This document shows positions 30,267 through 38,896 of a stretch of DNA of 38,896 nucleotides, piece by piece (within the stretch, counting starts at the first letter, position 1; the number at the start of each line of letters is the position of its first letter). The notes under the pieces are model-generated. The model did not search any database. It was given only the letters and a program-made list of their open reading frames with translations, and was not told where the DNA came from. The stretch is from Chara braunii (Eukaryota; Streptophyta; Charophyceae; Charales; Characeae), in NCBI GenBank assembly GCA_003427395.1, contig BFEA01000738.1, forward strand, positions 448,442-487,337, given 5' to 3'. Both the position numbers and the translations under genes were made by a program.

Positions 30267-30712
30267 TGTCAACATCGACGACAGGGAACCCCTATTTGTT
30301 GGACGAAGAAAAAATCGTCCGAAGACTAGTTTCGACCCCCTCGTGCATGTTGATGTGGGCACTTTTCTTATCCTTCGCCCCTCCGACGATGATCTGTCCA
30401 GCGGTGTGCCAATCTGGGTGGGCAAAGCTCTTTCTCAGGTGGTTGTTGATTATAATTCGCAGAATTATAATCAAGTGCTAGTGGAATATTGGGTGCCGAC
30501 TGCTAGAGCTAAGTCGCTCGAACAACTGTATGAGACTGCATGGGAAAAACGATGGAAAATGACTGAGCAAACACAATGGCAGGATGCTGACTCAATCGTT
30601 TTTGGTTGGGAGAGACCGGTCCGAGGTACAAGATCATTCACGACTGGACTTGTCATTCCTTCCAGTGTTCGACTGAATGCTGAAGCTGCACTTCTAGATC
30701 TGAGTCCTTCTG
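30267..30712 (+). CDS. Decayed gene, exon 2 (SH3/BAH-like module, tentative)
   Basis: Follows a good acceptor (CTTCTCCTCGCAG at 30266). It reads DDREPLFVGRRKNRPKTSFD, VDVGTFLILRPSDDD, VPIWVGKALSQVV, VLVEYWVP and DADSIVFGWE. The pattern 'vG.fl.lRp...PiWvGKal...vlVeYW.P' resembles the chromatin-reader-like modules attached to some transposon and nuclear proteins, but this is analogy only. A donor TG-GTGAAG at 30713 is in phase with the acceptor at 31005. Confidence 0.5.
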
Positions 30713-31005
30713 GTGAAGGGAGTGCAGATGGAGGGGACAAGAGCGACGAGTGCACGTTCGCCGAATAAAGTGAGGGAGTGAGATTTTTGAAAAAAACTGT
30801 TTGGACAAACGAGAATTCAGAAGGTAGTATATTATTTTTGCGATGATTCTGCGTGGCGAAATTTTGTCCTCGGTCCACGGTTGAATTTTTAAAGATGGTT
30901 GGTGATGGTTCGGCAATTTCCGAAGTTAAGTTCATCATGAAGGCGATTTCTCTACTATTTCCACATTTCATTTTCATTTGTGTTTGCATTTCATGTCTTG
31001 TGTAG

Positions 31006-31484
31006 GGAGTGCGACAGAAGTCATGGACCATCGACATGATTATGCATGTCTTATTCACCCTTGTGCATGCGGATTTCGTGGTTCGGAAGGCGATACTGAA
31101 ATTGTCGAGTCGATGACAACAGAGTTCGAAAACGACCCGTGGATGAGAGTCGTCCCCTTCTTGGACAAGCCTCTCGATGAGTGGTCCTAGGCAGAATGGG
31201 ATAGAGCAATCTTGGCAAGGAAATGTCCATGGCATAAAGAGTACAAGTTCGCTTCCGCGATGGAGTGGGGAAGCCTGATGAAAGTGCCTCATTATGTCAT
31301 TGGTGTCAGGCAACTTCCGTCCCTGCGCGTCATGCTCAGGCAGGAAGAGAATAACCGGTTTTACCTTCGCCTGGACAACGTCACGAGGTCACCTCGGGTG
31401 TGGTCTGCGGAATCTAAACAAGAGTTGTTGGACTGTGCGTCCTGCAATCCGTTTTTGGAAGTATACCCGCTGCGTGGTGTCTGA
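31006..31484 (+). pseudogene. Decayed gene, exon 3
   Basis: Follows a textbook acceptor (T-rich tract, TTGTGTAG, ending at 31005), with a phase that fits the 30713 donor; the intron would be 293 nt. It reads HPCACGFRGSEGDTEIVESM, DPWMRVVPFLDKPLDEWS, a TAG at 31188-31190, then AEWDRAILARKCPWHKEYKF, HYVIGVRQLPSL and FYLRLDNVTRSPRVW, to a TGA at 31482. The single internal TAG breaks an otherwise continuous frame. No family recognised; Trp/His/Cys-rich. Confidence 0.5.
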
Positions 31485-32129
31485 ATACGTCCAAAATATT
31501 TGTCGTATTGTTGCATACGGTTGTCTGTGGTCGGTTCTGACTTCTACAGAGTGTTGTGTGTGGCATGTTAAAACCGAAAGCGGACTTTGGTAGACGTTGT
31601 AGTGCTAGTTTCTTGCAACCAGCTTAGAATCAATGGTCGCAACATGGGGAATTTGCGCCTTCTGTACGAAAATGGACAATCCGATTTGGAGATTGCTGGT
31701 CAAATTAATGAGGTTCATAAGTGGCATGCGGTAGAGCAAGTGACATGTTGTGTGTGTGACGCCATCGGTAAGTCCTTGGCAGGTGCTTGTAGGTTTGTAA
31801 GGATGAAGTACATTTCGGTGTTCTCGAGGGTGGCGACGAAGGGATAACCACAAACCCTTGCTTTCGGGTCGTCAATGAATGCCTTATATGGGTTGGTTCT
31901 CATGGGACGCGTGGACGTCGGTAGATACTTTAATTTTTGTAAATAATAGCGTTTTAGAAAGTTTGGATTATTGCGGCTCGTAGCATTCAGTTTAGACTAC
32001 AGTTGGCTTGTAGCGTTTAATTTAGGCGTACTTCAATCTTGCATTTGCGATTTCTTGCACGTGTCGATATAATTTTCAACTTTTAATTGTCGATACAATT
32101 TCGAACTTTTAATTTTTCATGATTACAAT

Positions 32130-33130
32130 GTTTCTTCAAGTGGGACGGAATCCATGGTATTCACGTGAATTTCAGTTTGATATGACAATGTTATATCAGT
32201 TTATGATTATTTGTCGAAGCGCGCCGGAATCCATACATAAACCATCTTGTTTACCGTGTGATTGTATTGACTCATCGATCGATTTCTAGTTTCTGCTTCA
32301 CACAATGTCATTTGTAGCACGTCTGACTCAAGGCTCAGTGATAGTCAGTGTGATGCAGACTCTAAGGTCATTCACAACCCTGTATTTTAGTGTCTCATTA
32401 CGTATGCTAAGTGAATTTCAATGTATGACAATGACATGCCAGTTACGTCTTTTAAGTAACATAAATTGTCGGAGTGTGATGGAGTCCAAAATTATTGAAG
32501 TGTGTTGGAATCCATCCTTAAACCATCTCGTTTACCATCTAATAATGGCCTTTACTCTTCGATTGAGTTTCAATTTATGCAAATCACACCGAACAAGTCT
32601 TTTAATAAGTATGTACATAAATTGTCAAAGTGCGATGGAATCCATAGTACGTAAACCATGATCTCGTTTGTCGTGTGATTGCCTAAGGCTTTAGCCTTAA
32701 AACATGATCTCGTTTGTCGTGTGATTGCTTAAGGCTTTAGCCTTAAACTTTACTCTTCGATTGAGTTACAATTTATGCAAGTCACAACATTAAATTTTAC
32801 GTTTTTTAAGTTTAACTTAGTACATAAATTTAAAGCATAAATTATCGAAGTGCGACGGAATCCGTAGTACTTAAACCATCCGAAAGCATAAATTATCGAA
32901 GTGCGACGGAAGCATAGTACTTAAATCATCCGTGTGATTGCCTTAAAGTTAAGGCAAGTCACAATGTCATCTAAAATAGGTCCGACTCAATGTTCTCACA
33001 AAATTGAACAAGGTGTGATAAAATCGAGAGTTCAACAATTCATGTTATTACCGTAACGACTTTTAAGACTTAGACTAAGTTACAAAATTTATGGAAGTGC
33101 AATGAAATCCACACTTAATTCATTATGATC
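32130..33130. repeat. Degenerate interspersed array with GAAGTGCGACGGAATCC core
   Basis: At least eight units carry (A/T)GTCGAAGTGYGAYGGAATCC followed by GTA(GTA)CTTAAACCATC. They lie near 32133, 32213, 32468, 32495, 32623, 32842, 32896 and 33093. Between them recur CTCGTTTRYCGTGTGATTG and CTTTACTCTTCGATTGAGTT. Unit spacing is irregular. The core resembles that of the 17.4-18.0 kb array. Confidence 0.8.
32656..32750. repeat. 46-bp direct duplication with a TTAAGGCT-TT-AGCCTTAA hairpin
   Basis: AACCATGATCTCGTTTGTCG...AGGCTTTAGCCTTAAA occurs twice back to back, the second time as AACATGATCTCG. Each ends with a perfect 6-8 bp hairpin with a TT loop. Confidence 0.85.
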
Positions 33131-33369
33131 AGTAAGTTATTGCCTTGAATCTCCAGTTTAGATTCAATTTATTGCCTGTCAATTGAATTCTTTGGGTTCA
33201 CTACTCGTATCCTAAGTTCGATTCAGGTCCAAAACATAGAGATTTAAACATGAAAGTAATAGCTTGCGAATACCAATTTAGAATATAATGTCCTATTTTA
33301 ACGAATAACATGTTATGGGGAAAAAAAACAAAAAAAAGATTTCGGAAACAAAACATACGGGCTGCAACC

Positions 33370-33580
33370 CGACCGACGTGGCTGAACGGTCCACACATTT
33401 ACTCAAGCGTCAGTAAACGAAGGATTTTTTTTTCCCTTCATTCTTTTCTCCATAGGTCACGAGTTCGAAGCCCGTTCTCTAAAAGATGACACTGGCAGCG
33501 AGATGACAATCCACCGATCAAGCGAGACCTCCTTGATTAATGTCTGTCATCCGCAACTGCTTAAAAAAAAAAAAAAAAAA
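33370..33580 (+). mobile_element. tRNA-derived SINE candidate
   Basis: An A box (TGGCTGAACGG, near 33379) and a B box (GAGTTCGAAGCCC, near 33462) lie about 84 bp apart, which suits a Ser/Leu-type tRNA head. An unrelated body follows, then an A19 tail at 33562-33580. A clean target duplication was not found. Confidence 0.5.
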
Positions 33581-33712
33581 ACCAGCCGAATGCCCGAGAA
33601 AATCGAAGTGAAAGAACTGAACACCAGGCAGCGAACCAATAAGGTAACGAGGGAAAGATAGACAAGTGAAGGAGGAGGAACATTCCAGTTCCTACGTGGA
33701 AAAAAAGGCCCT

Positions 33713-33714
<2 letters not shown>

Positions 33715-33749
<35 letters not shown>
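33715..33749 (+). repeat. G35 homopolymer
   Basis: 35 consecutive G followed by AGGGGAAAGGGG. A strong candidate for G-quadruplex formation, and length is likely to be uncertain in the assembly. Confidence 0.9.
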
Positions 33750-33750
<1 letters not shown>

Positions 33751-33759
33751 GGGGAAAGG

Positions 33760-34790
33760 GGCGGAGAGAGCTGTGGGGAGAGAGAATTGAAGAAGAAATA
33801 TCTGTTGAAACATACCTGAAGAGTGCGAGGGTAGGTGTATGCAGCAAAGGGAGAAGAGCAAAAGACCGATTCTGCAAAACAATGGAAGAGAGGACAGCGA
33901 GCAGCGGGAGCAGAGGACAGCAGAAGGAAGAGACAAAGCAAACAATCACCAGGGAAGAAGGGAGGTGTAGGGAAGGCGTAGGAATACATAGAGAAAGCGA
34001 AATTGAGTGAGAGGGCATAGGAACGGAGAGGGGGAAATAGGAGTTAGCACTGATAAGACGTCGACACAAGCAAACGATGGATGATCCAAGTCGTACTGGT
34101 GAAACAGACACGACAAGGGAGAGCAGAACGAGAAGTAGACAACACACGACAATGGATTTTTCTTTTTTCTTTTCATTGAGGTAAGAGAATATGTGCGCAG
34201 AAAGTTGGCAGCCCAGCCCATAGGTGCACAAGGCCTATGCTCTAGGGAAAGAGCGAATGCTAGGTGAGCCAGGAATGAGAGCGGAAATGGGGAGAGATTC
34301 AGAACTCTTTCAATGCGAGGTAGGGAAGGTATGCGAGCCCACAGGAATAAAAGAGAGGACCATAAGAGTGTGAATGTGACGACAGAGCAGTTTTCGTCTC
34401 GTGGGGGCTGCGCTGTGCAACTCGATCAGACTAACACAAACTGCTCTCAAACGCGAAATACACGTCCCTCTATTATAACCATCATCTTCTCTCGTTGGGA
34501 GGGCATCCTACAATAGATAGGAGGAGAGGATTTCCGCACGGGAAGAGCAGTTGCGACGGAGGCTGGAGGTTTCGGGGGAACTTAAAAAATCAAACAAAGA
34601 ATAAAAGAAATCGGAAATTCAGACTTTCGCCTTCTCTATTTCTGCTCCTCCTCCCCTTGCCCCTCCTCGACCGCTTACCCTCCCCGGTCCTCCTGCAAAC
34701 CTGCCCACCAGCCGGTCAGAGGCCATTTAGTGATGAGATGAAACGCCCAGCTGATGTGATTAACTGCTAACCTGTGTGCGCAGAATATAT
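33760..34790. other. No supported gene
   Basis: Purine-rich to about 34.4 kb, creating Ser/Leu- or Arg/Glu-rich chance frames. Nothing else is seen. Confidence 0.5.
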
Positions 34791-34801
34791 ATATATATAT
34801 A

Positions 34802-34871
34802 TTTACCGGGCAGTTCTGTTTGTGACGATATATATATATATATATCGTCACAAACAGAACTGCCCGGTAAA
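34802..34871. repeat. Perfect 70-bp palindrome with AT core
   Basis: TTTACCGGGCAGTTCTGTTT, then GTGACG and an (AT)n centre, then the exact reverse complement, with symmetry about 34836.5. Single arms recur at 35031-35058 and 37007-37033, each next to a hammerhead-like core. Confidence 0.95.
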
Positions 34872-34891
34872 CCGTAGGCAGAGAGAGAGAA

Positions 34892-35010
34892 GAGGACAAC
34901 AAACGAGGGGCTGTGACAAACTGTTTCGTCGGAGTNGTGACAAACTGTTTCGTCGGAGTTTCACCGACTCATCAGGAGGCTGAACCCTCAACAGTCTGCA
35001 GAATCCCCTC
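34892..35010 (-). ncRNA. Hammerhead-ribozyme-like core 1
   Basis: On the minus strand: CTGATGA (34975-34969), stem II GTCGG/CCGAC (34968-34964 with 34956-34952), GAA, stem III ACA-GTT-TGT (34948-34940), then C at 34939 as the cleavage-site base. This is the order and spacing of a type I hammerhead with a minimal helix III, known from Penelope-like elements and some satellites. Helix I is not convincing: bases next to the core do not pair, and a 23-bp partial duplication plus an N lie at the 3' side. Activity is therefore doubtful. The whole unit (AGGACAACAAACGAGG to AACCCT) repeats at 36.9 kb. Confidence 0.6.
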
Positions 35011-35155
35011 ACTATATATATATATATATATCGTCAAACAGAACTGCCCAATAAACCGTAGATATATACGTATACACAAATATATGCATCGTCATACACG
35101 ATATATATATATATATATATATAATGTCATCAAGATATATACATATGTATATATG
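35011..35155. repeat. AT microsatellites and palindrome-arm copy
   Basis: Several (AT)n/(TA)n tracts, with one CGTCAAACAGAACTGCCC arm (35031-35058) followed by AATAAACCGTAG. Confidence 0.85.
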
Positions 35156-35159
35156 TGGA

Positions 35160-36550
35160 ATCTCCTTAGTTCGACAGAAGCAAACACTCTGTCCCATCCA
35201 CCGACCAAAAGGTAGTCTGCGGCTTATGCAGAATAGGAACAAGAAACTACCTCCACCGCTCGAAAGCTGAAAATTGGGGGTACATCGACAGAAAGGACAC
35301 AAGCGGAGACAAGACGAGAGAGAAACGAGAAGAGAGAAGAAAAGAGACGAAGAGTAAAGAGAGGAGAAGAAGGGATAAAATAGATAGAGAGGCCAGAAAT
35401 GAGAAAAAGAGCAGCGGGAGATCAAACGGACAAGTTAATTCCTCATTCCTTGTTCTCAGGCGCAGAGTCAAACGCCCCCCACCCCACTGCAAGGTAGGAG
35501 GCGACCACCTGCTGCCGGCTGCTATGTTTGACCGAATGAAGATTAATTAATATGATTCAATAACAATAATAACAATAACAATAACAATAATAATAATAAT
35601 ACACACCCCCACTCAGCTGCTCGGTAACCTTGATCATCGCCCGTTTTTACGACTGACACAACGTTCTGTAAGAAGCAGAATCACCCGTCCCCAGTTATTC
35701 TTTGCCGCAATTATGTCATCTCATCTTCGTCGAAGTGCTTTCACAACAGCTCACAACGGCCATGAATTCTCTTTTCTCCCTGTTCCTTCACTGCTTTGTC
35801 CACGTCTCCCTCCCGTCGTACAAAAGCAGTTCAAGCCAATGATGTCTCTATCGAAAAGTGTGCGAGCGTTCTTACCCTTTCTACTCCTTTACGCCATCAT
35901 CAAACAATACTCTCTAACCTAGTTAATCGCGCACATCAACCCATCAACCAATTTACCAATCAAACGACCCCGCCCATGCGCAAGTGCCATTCCATAGTCG
36001 TTCTTCCTGCCACACTGTGGTCGGTCTTCCCTCCTGCTCACTATACTATTCACCGGCAATGATCCACTTTCTCTTTCCTCTTCTTTCGCGCGAACACTAA
36101 GGCATCCTATCATCAACTTCCTCCGCCGTTTTTCCCCTAGTGGTCCCCCCCCCATGGCCCCAGAGTTGTCCTGCGGGCAGAGCGAGCGCGTAGTTTGACT
36201 GACAGTCTGCCACGATGACACACCCACCACTGCACATCAGCTCCGGTGCGGTTTCGACATCCATGGGCGCTCGGGATAATGAATGCGTACAACAATGAAG
36301 AAAGTGCAGCGCATCTCCAACCCACTCAGTACTTACACCAAGACGATGAGGGCGCCCACCCTTTCCCGGTCCGTCCCTCCGGCTTCCCAACTCTACCCCC
36401 AGCCCCCCTCCCCTCCCTCACCACCATCTTCTCCCAATCCTTCCTTCCAATAACGAAGACGTCATCACAACCATAGCCCATCATCTTCGAAGACATCCAC
36501 GTACGATTAGTCACACTAACCCATGAACAGACACACGCACACACGCACAG

Positions 36551-36586
<36 letters not shown>

Positions 36587-36890
36587 ACACACAACGGTTA
36601 GACATCGACGCACGAACATCAGCGAAAACAGAATAGGCATGGGCGACGACAAGCAGGCGGGAATAGTGATTATTACGCGGAAGTAGGGCATATGGCGAAC
36701 ATGGTGCGTGTAGCCGAGGTGATGCCACGTGGACGACGCAGACGTGGTGGGTGACGAGGTGGGACGTTGGAGGAGGACGAAGAGGAGGTGGTGGTGTAGG
36801 TGTGGAGCAGGAGAAGGTAGTGACAAAAGCCCCAGGATAGACAATGGAAAGGGAAGAGTTGCCACGTCACTCCATACACCCTCATTTGCT
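35160..36890. other. No supported gene; microsatellites
   Basis: Holds an AAT/AAC repeat (about 35553-35602) and an (AC)n run (about 36547-36592). Coding potential is not convincing on either strand. Confidence 0.5.
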
Positions 36891-36910
36891 AATGCAGATA
36901 TGACTCACCA

Positions 36911-36985
36911 AGAGGACAACAAACGAGCCGTTGTGACAAACTGTTTCGTCGACATTGCAGCGACTCATCAGGAGGCAAAACCCTA
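36911..36985 (-). ncRNA. Hammerhead-ribozyme-like core 2
   Basis: On the minus strand: CTGATGA (36971-36965), stem II GTCG/CGAC (36964-36961 with 36951-36948) with a 9-nt loop different from copy 1, GAA, stem III ACA-GTT-TGT (36944-36936), and C at 36935. The core and helix III are identical to copy 1 while the stem II loop has diverged. Again no good helix I is seen beyond a possible GCC/GGC pairing. An arm of the 70-bp palindrome follows at 37007. Confidence 0.6.
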
Positions 36986-37006
36986 GATCTCTATATAATA
37001 TATATC

Positions 37007-37033
37007 GTCAAACAGTGCTGTCCGGTAAACCGT
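37007..37033. repeat. Palindrome-arm copy near hammerhead core 2
   Basis: CGTCAAACAGTGCTGTCC then GGTAAACCGTAAGCAGAGA, matching one arm and the adjacent CCGTAGGCAGAGA at 34871. Confidence 0.8.
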
Positions 37034-38030
37034 AAGCAGAGAAGCAGAGGAGAACAACATGTTAAACTCACCTATGCTTATGAGCATAAGAAGCCAATCT
37101 TCAGATGAATGAATGAACAGCAATCGTGCTCCCACCTTCATATACAATGTCATTCGTTTCATCACCAACCTCTCATTCATTGCTTTCACTGAACTCTCAT
37201 CGTCGCATTGTTCGACTTCTTCTCCCCGTCTTCGTAACTCCTCCTGGAGCGCTAGGGGAAACGAAACTGCCATCACAACGGCATGATACTTTCATGTCGG
37301 ACAATCACGTGCACCTAAAGCTACTAGCACATGGCATAACTGCGCCATTGCATGTGCCGACCACATCCTCCCCATTCGATCCGTAACCCCTATTCCTCGC
37401 GAGTCGAACACACCCTCCTGACCGCTGCTCATCGGCCCTGCCGAATTCCCCTCCTCATGTCGTGGCCACTGCATCCTACTTAGTTACCCACCAACCATCC
37501 ATGGCCAACACCCCCCGTTCCCAGTTCCCCATCCCACCCCCCCGTTCTACCCATCAAATCCTCCTTCCCTCCTATCACAGCCATCAGCCGCTCGACCTTA
37601 CTCCCTCCCCCTTCACTCCTTGCTTTCGATATACTCACTACTTGGATACACCGTGCCCACCTTCCCCTTGCCTTACTACCACTCACGCCGTGTCCATAGA
37701 GTTGCAAAACGGGTTTGTGCTCGCTCACAGAAGCGTTGGACTAGCCGCAACCAACCCCTCCTCCCTCCCATGCGCTCATAGTTGTGTGTAGCCGTTGTTG
37801 ACATCACAAACCCAACCGAGAAATCGAATCCTAACCACGAGGGAAAAAAAACAGGAAATGTTTACGTTCCCAATATAAATTGTGACACCTGTGGAAAAGA
37901 AAACCGATTTATATCAAAATTTATGTTGCAGATTTCTCATTATTCTATATTATACATATTTATTCTGTATAATTATCCTACCCCTTAAGCACGGTGGGCC
38001 CGCGGGAGGAGGTCGTGTTTCGCTGCGTGC
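37034..38030. other. No supported gene
   Basis: Pyrimidine-rich plus strand to about 37.8 kb, giving Pro/Ser/His-rich chance frames, then AT-rich to 37980, where GC content rises sharply. Confidence 0.5.
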
Positions 38031-38036
38031 CAGAAT

Positions 38037-38061
38037 CGGGCCGAACTTTTGATTCGGCCCG
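38037..38061 (+). repeat. GC-rich perfect hairpin
   Basis: CGGGCCGAA-CTTTTGA-TTCGGCCCG, a perfect 9-bp stem with a 7-nt loop, near the boundary from AT-rich to GC-rich DNA. Confidence 0.8.
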
Positions 38062-38218
38062 GTGGATAAGGGCGATCGAGGGCGTGGCGGTGTGCAGAGC
38101 GGTGCGCGTACCAAATTGTTCACAGCGCGCCAGAGATCGAAAGAGCGCGCCCACAGGGCCATGCGGCGGCCGGCATCGATAGGAGGGAATATCTCGGAGC
38201 GCCCGCAGTTGGATAGAG

Positions 38219-38579
38219 TTTTCCTTTTTCCTTTTGTTTTTCAATTGCTATTCTTTTCTTTTTGTTTCGCTTGCTTTTGTTTTCCTTTTTTCTTTTTGTT
38301 TAGCCTGTTTTTTTTTGTGCGTTTGTCGCGCCGTTTCTCTTTTTTTTTCCTTTTCTCTTTTGTTTTTCGGTCGCTCGCGGCGTCGTTTTCTTTTCCTTTT
38401 TGCTTGCTTTTCTTTTCCTTTTTTCATTTCTTTTTTTTTTTCTTTTTTTTTTTTTTCCTGCTTTTCCGCGTCGTTTTTTTTTCTTTTTTAATTTCTTTTT
38501 GTTTTGTTTTCTTTTTTTTTTTGCTCGCTTTTCCGCGTCGTTTTTTTTTCCTTTCTTTATTTTTTTTTGTCTTTTTTGC
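38219..38579. repeat. 360-bp T/C tract with CGCGTCG spacers
   Basis: Almost pure pyrimidine on the plus strand, broken at intervals by short GC units such as GCTTTTCCGCGTCGTTTTTT (twice, about 60 bp apart) and CGCGCCGTTTC. Phe-rich frames across it are artefacts. Confidence 0.85.
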
Positions 38580-38674
38580 GCGGTGGAAACGAAAAAGAAA
38601 AGACAGCCCCCACCCAAACCCACGCCCGGCCACCCACCCCCGCTCGCCCGCCCGCCCGCCCGCACCCGCACCCA

Positions 38675-38703
38675 CACACACACACACTATATATATATAT
38701 ATA
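38675..38703. repeat. (AC)n(TA)n microsatellite
   Basis: A dinucleotide tract that forms the tail of the SINE-like unit on the minus strand. Confidence 0.9.
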
Positions 38704-38820
38704 TTAGTAAGTATTCAAAGTTCGGTTGCAGTGGTCGGATTGGGGTTTGAACCCACGTACAAATTTTGAAATACTGAATTGCTCATTGAGATAACCATCG
38801 AGGCGGACTGGGTCCCTGTA
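38704..38820 (-). mobile_element. tRNA-like SINE head with dinucleotide tail
   Basis: On the minus strand, GATGGTTATCTCAATGAGC (weak A box/D arm) is followed about 45 bp later by a good B box and T arm, TGGG-TTCAAAC-CCCA. A short body then runs into (TA)n(GT)n. The layout fits a tRNA-related SINE with a simple-repeat tail. Anticodon arm not convincing. Confidence 0.45.
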
Positions 38821-38896
38821 TGTTTTACGGGACTGCTTTCTTTTCAACTGTATCCGCATCAGGCTGCTGGCAAGTCAGGATATGCCTATGTGTCGA

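Noticed and set aside
33547-34231. Ser/Leu/Pro- and Phe-rich minus-strand frames resembling membrane proteins
   Set aside because: They come from purine-rich DNA and the G35 run, with no conserved motif.
38062-38769. A 235-codon Phe-rich frame with apparent membrane segments
   Set aside because: It is the translation of a simple T/C tract. The hydrophobicity is a base-composition effect.

Overview
The window is eukaryotic, repeat-dense and gene-poor, with no bacterial-style operons. A U2 snRNA 5' fragment carries the plant-type CCTTTCTCG start rather than the animal form. There are remnants of a non-LTR retrotransposon, a C48-protease gene, a hAT-like element, SINE-like units, foldback elements and long microsatellites. 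I infer a streptophyte nuclear scaffold, possibly a charophyte alga such as Chara. The species guess is weak. An 813-base N gap (21822-22634) and single Ns mark it as draft assembly.

Layout. 0-4 kb: U2 fragment, a LINE C-terminal zinc-knuckle fragment (minus strand) and a 107-bp hairpin element with flanking half-copies. 4.2-10.7 kb: three diverged minus-strand paralogs of an unrecognised family, separated by a block (5.0-7.4 kb) of nested duplications. 12-16.2 kb: another copy of that duplication, a SINE-like unit, purine-rich minisatellite and two large foldback structures. 17.4-18.0 kb: an alternating two-unit tandem array. 18.0-19.7 kb: a broken plus-strand coding fragment convergent with a minus-strand Ulp1/C48 cysteine protease pseudogene. 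19.6-20.3 kb: a 317-bp tandem duplication.

20.6-25.4 kb holds the main gene, on the minus strand. A 729-codon ORF has a fold resembling an amino-type (N6A/N4C) DNA methyltransferase, with both catalytic motifs degenerate. It runs through one in-frame TGA into a low-complexity tail that is split by a hAT-like insertion with a perfect 8-bp target duplication. Without the insertion the two halves read in the same frame.

25.7-29.8 kb has no gene I can name. 29.9-31.5 kb holds a decayed multi-exon plus-strand gene. 32.1-33.1 kb is a degenerate repeat array. 33.37-33.58 kb is a tRNA-headed SINE candidate. 34.8-37.05 kb contains a perfect 70-bp palindrome and two hammerhead-ribozyme-like cores. The end carries a pyrimidine tract and a second SINE-like head.

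The most unusual signal is a small stem-loop motif, AAGTNNG / 8-nt loop / CNNACTT. Related forms occur in three separate clusters (17.4-18.0, 19.9-22.8 and 32.1-33.1 kb), with stem changes that mostly keep pairing. Most coding sequence here looks decaying, and five of eight clear in-frame stops are TGA.
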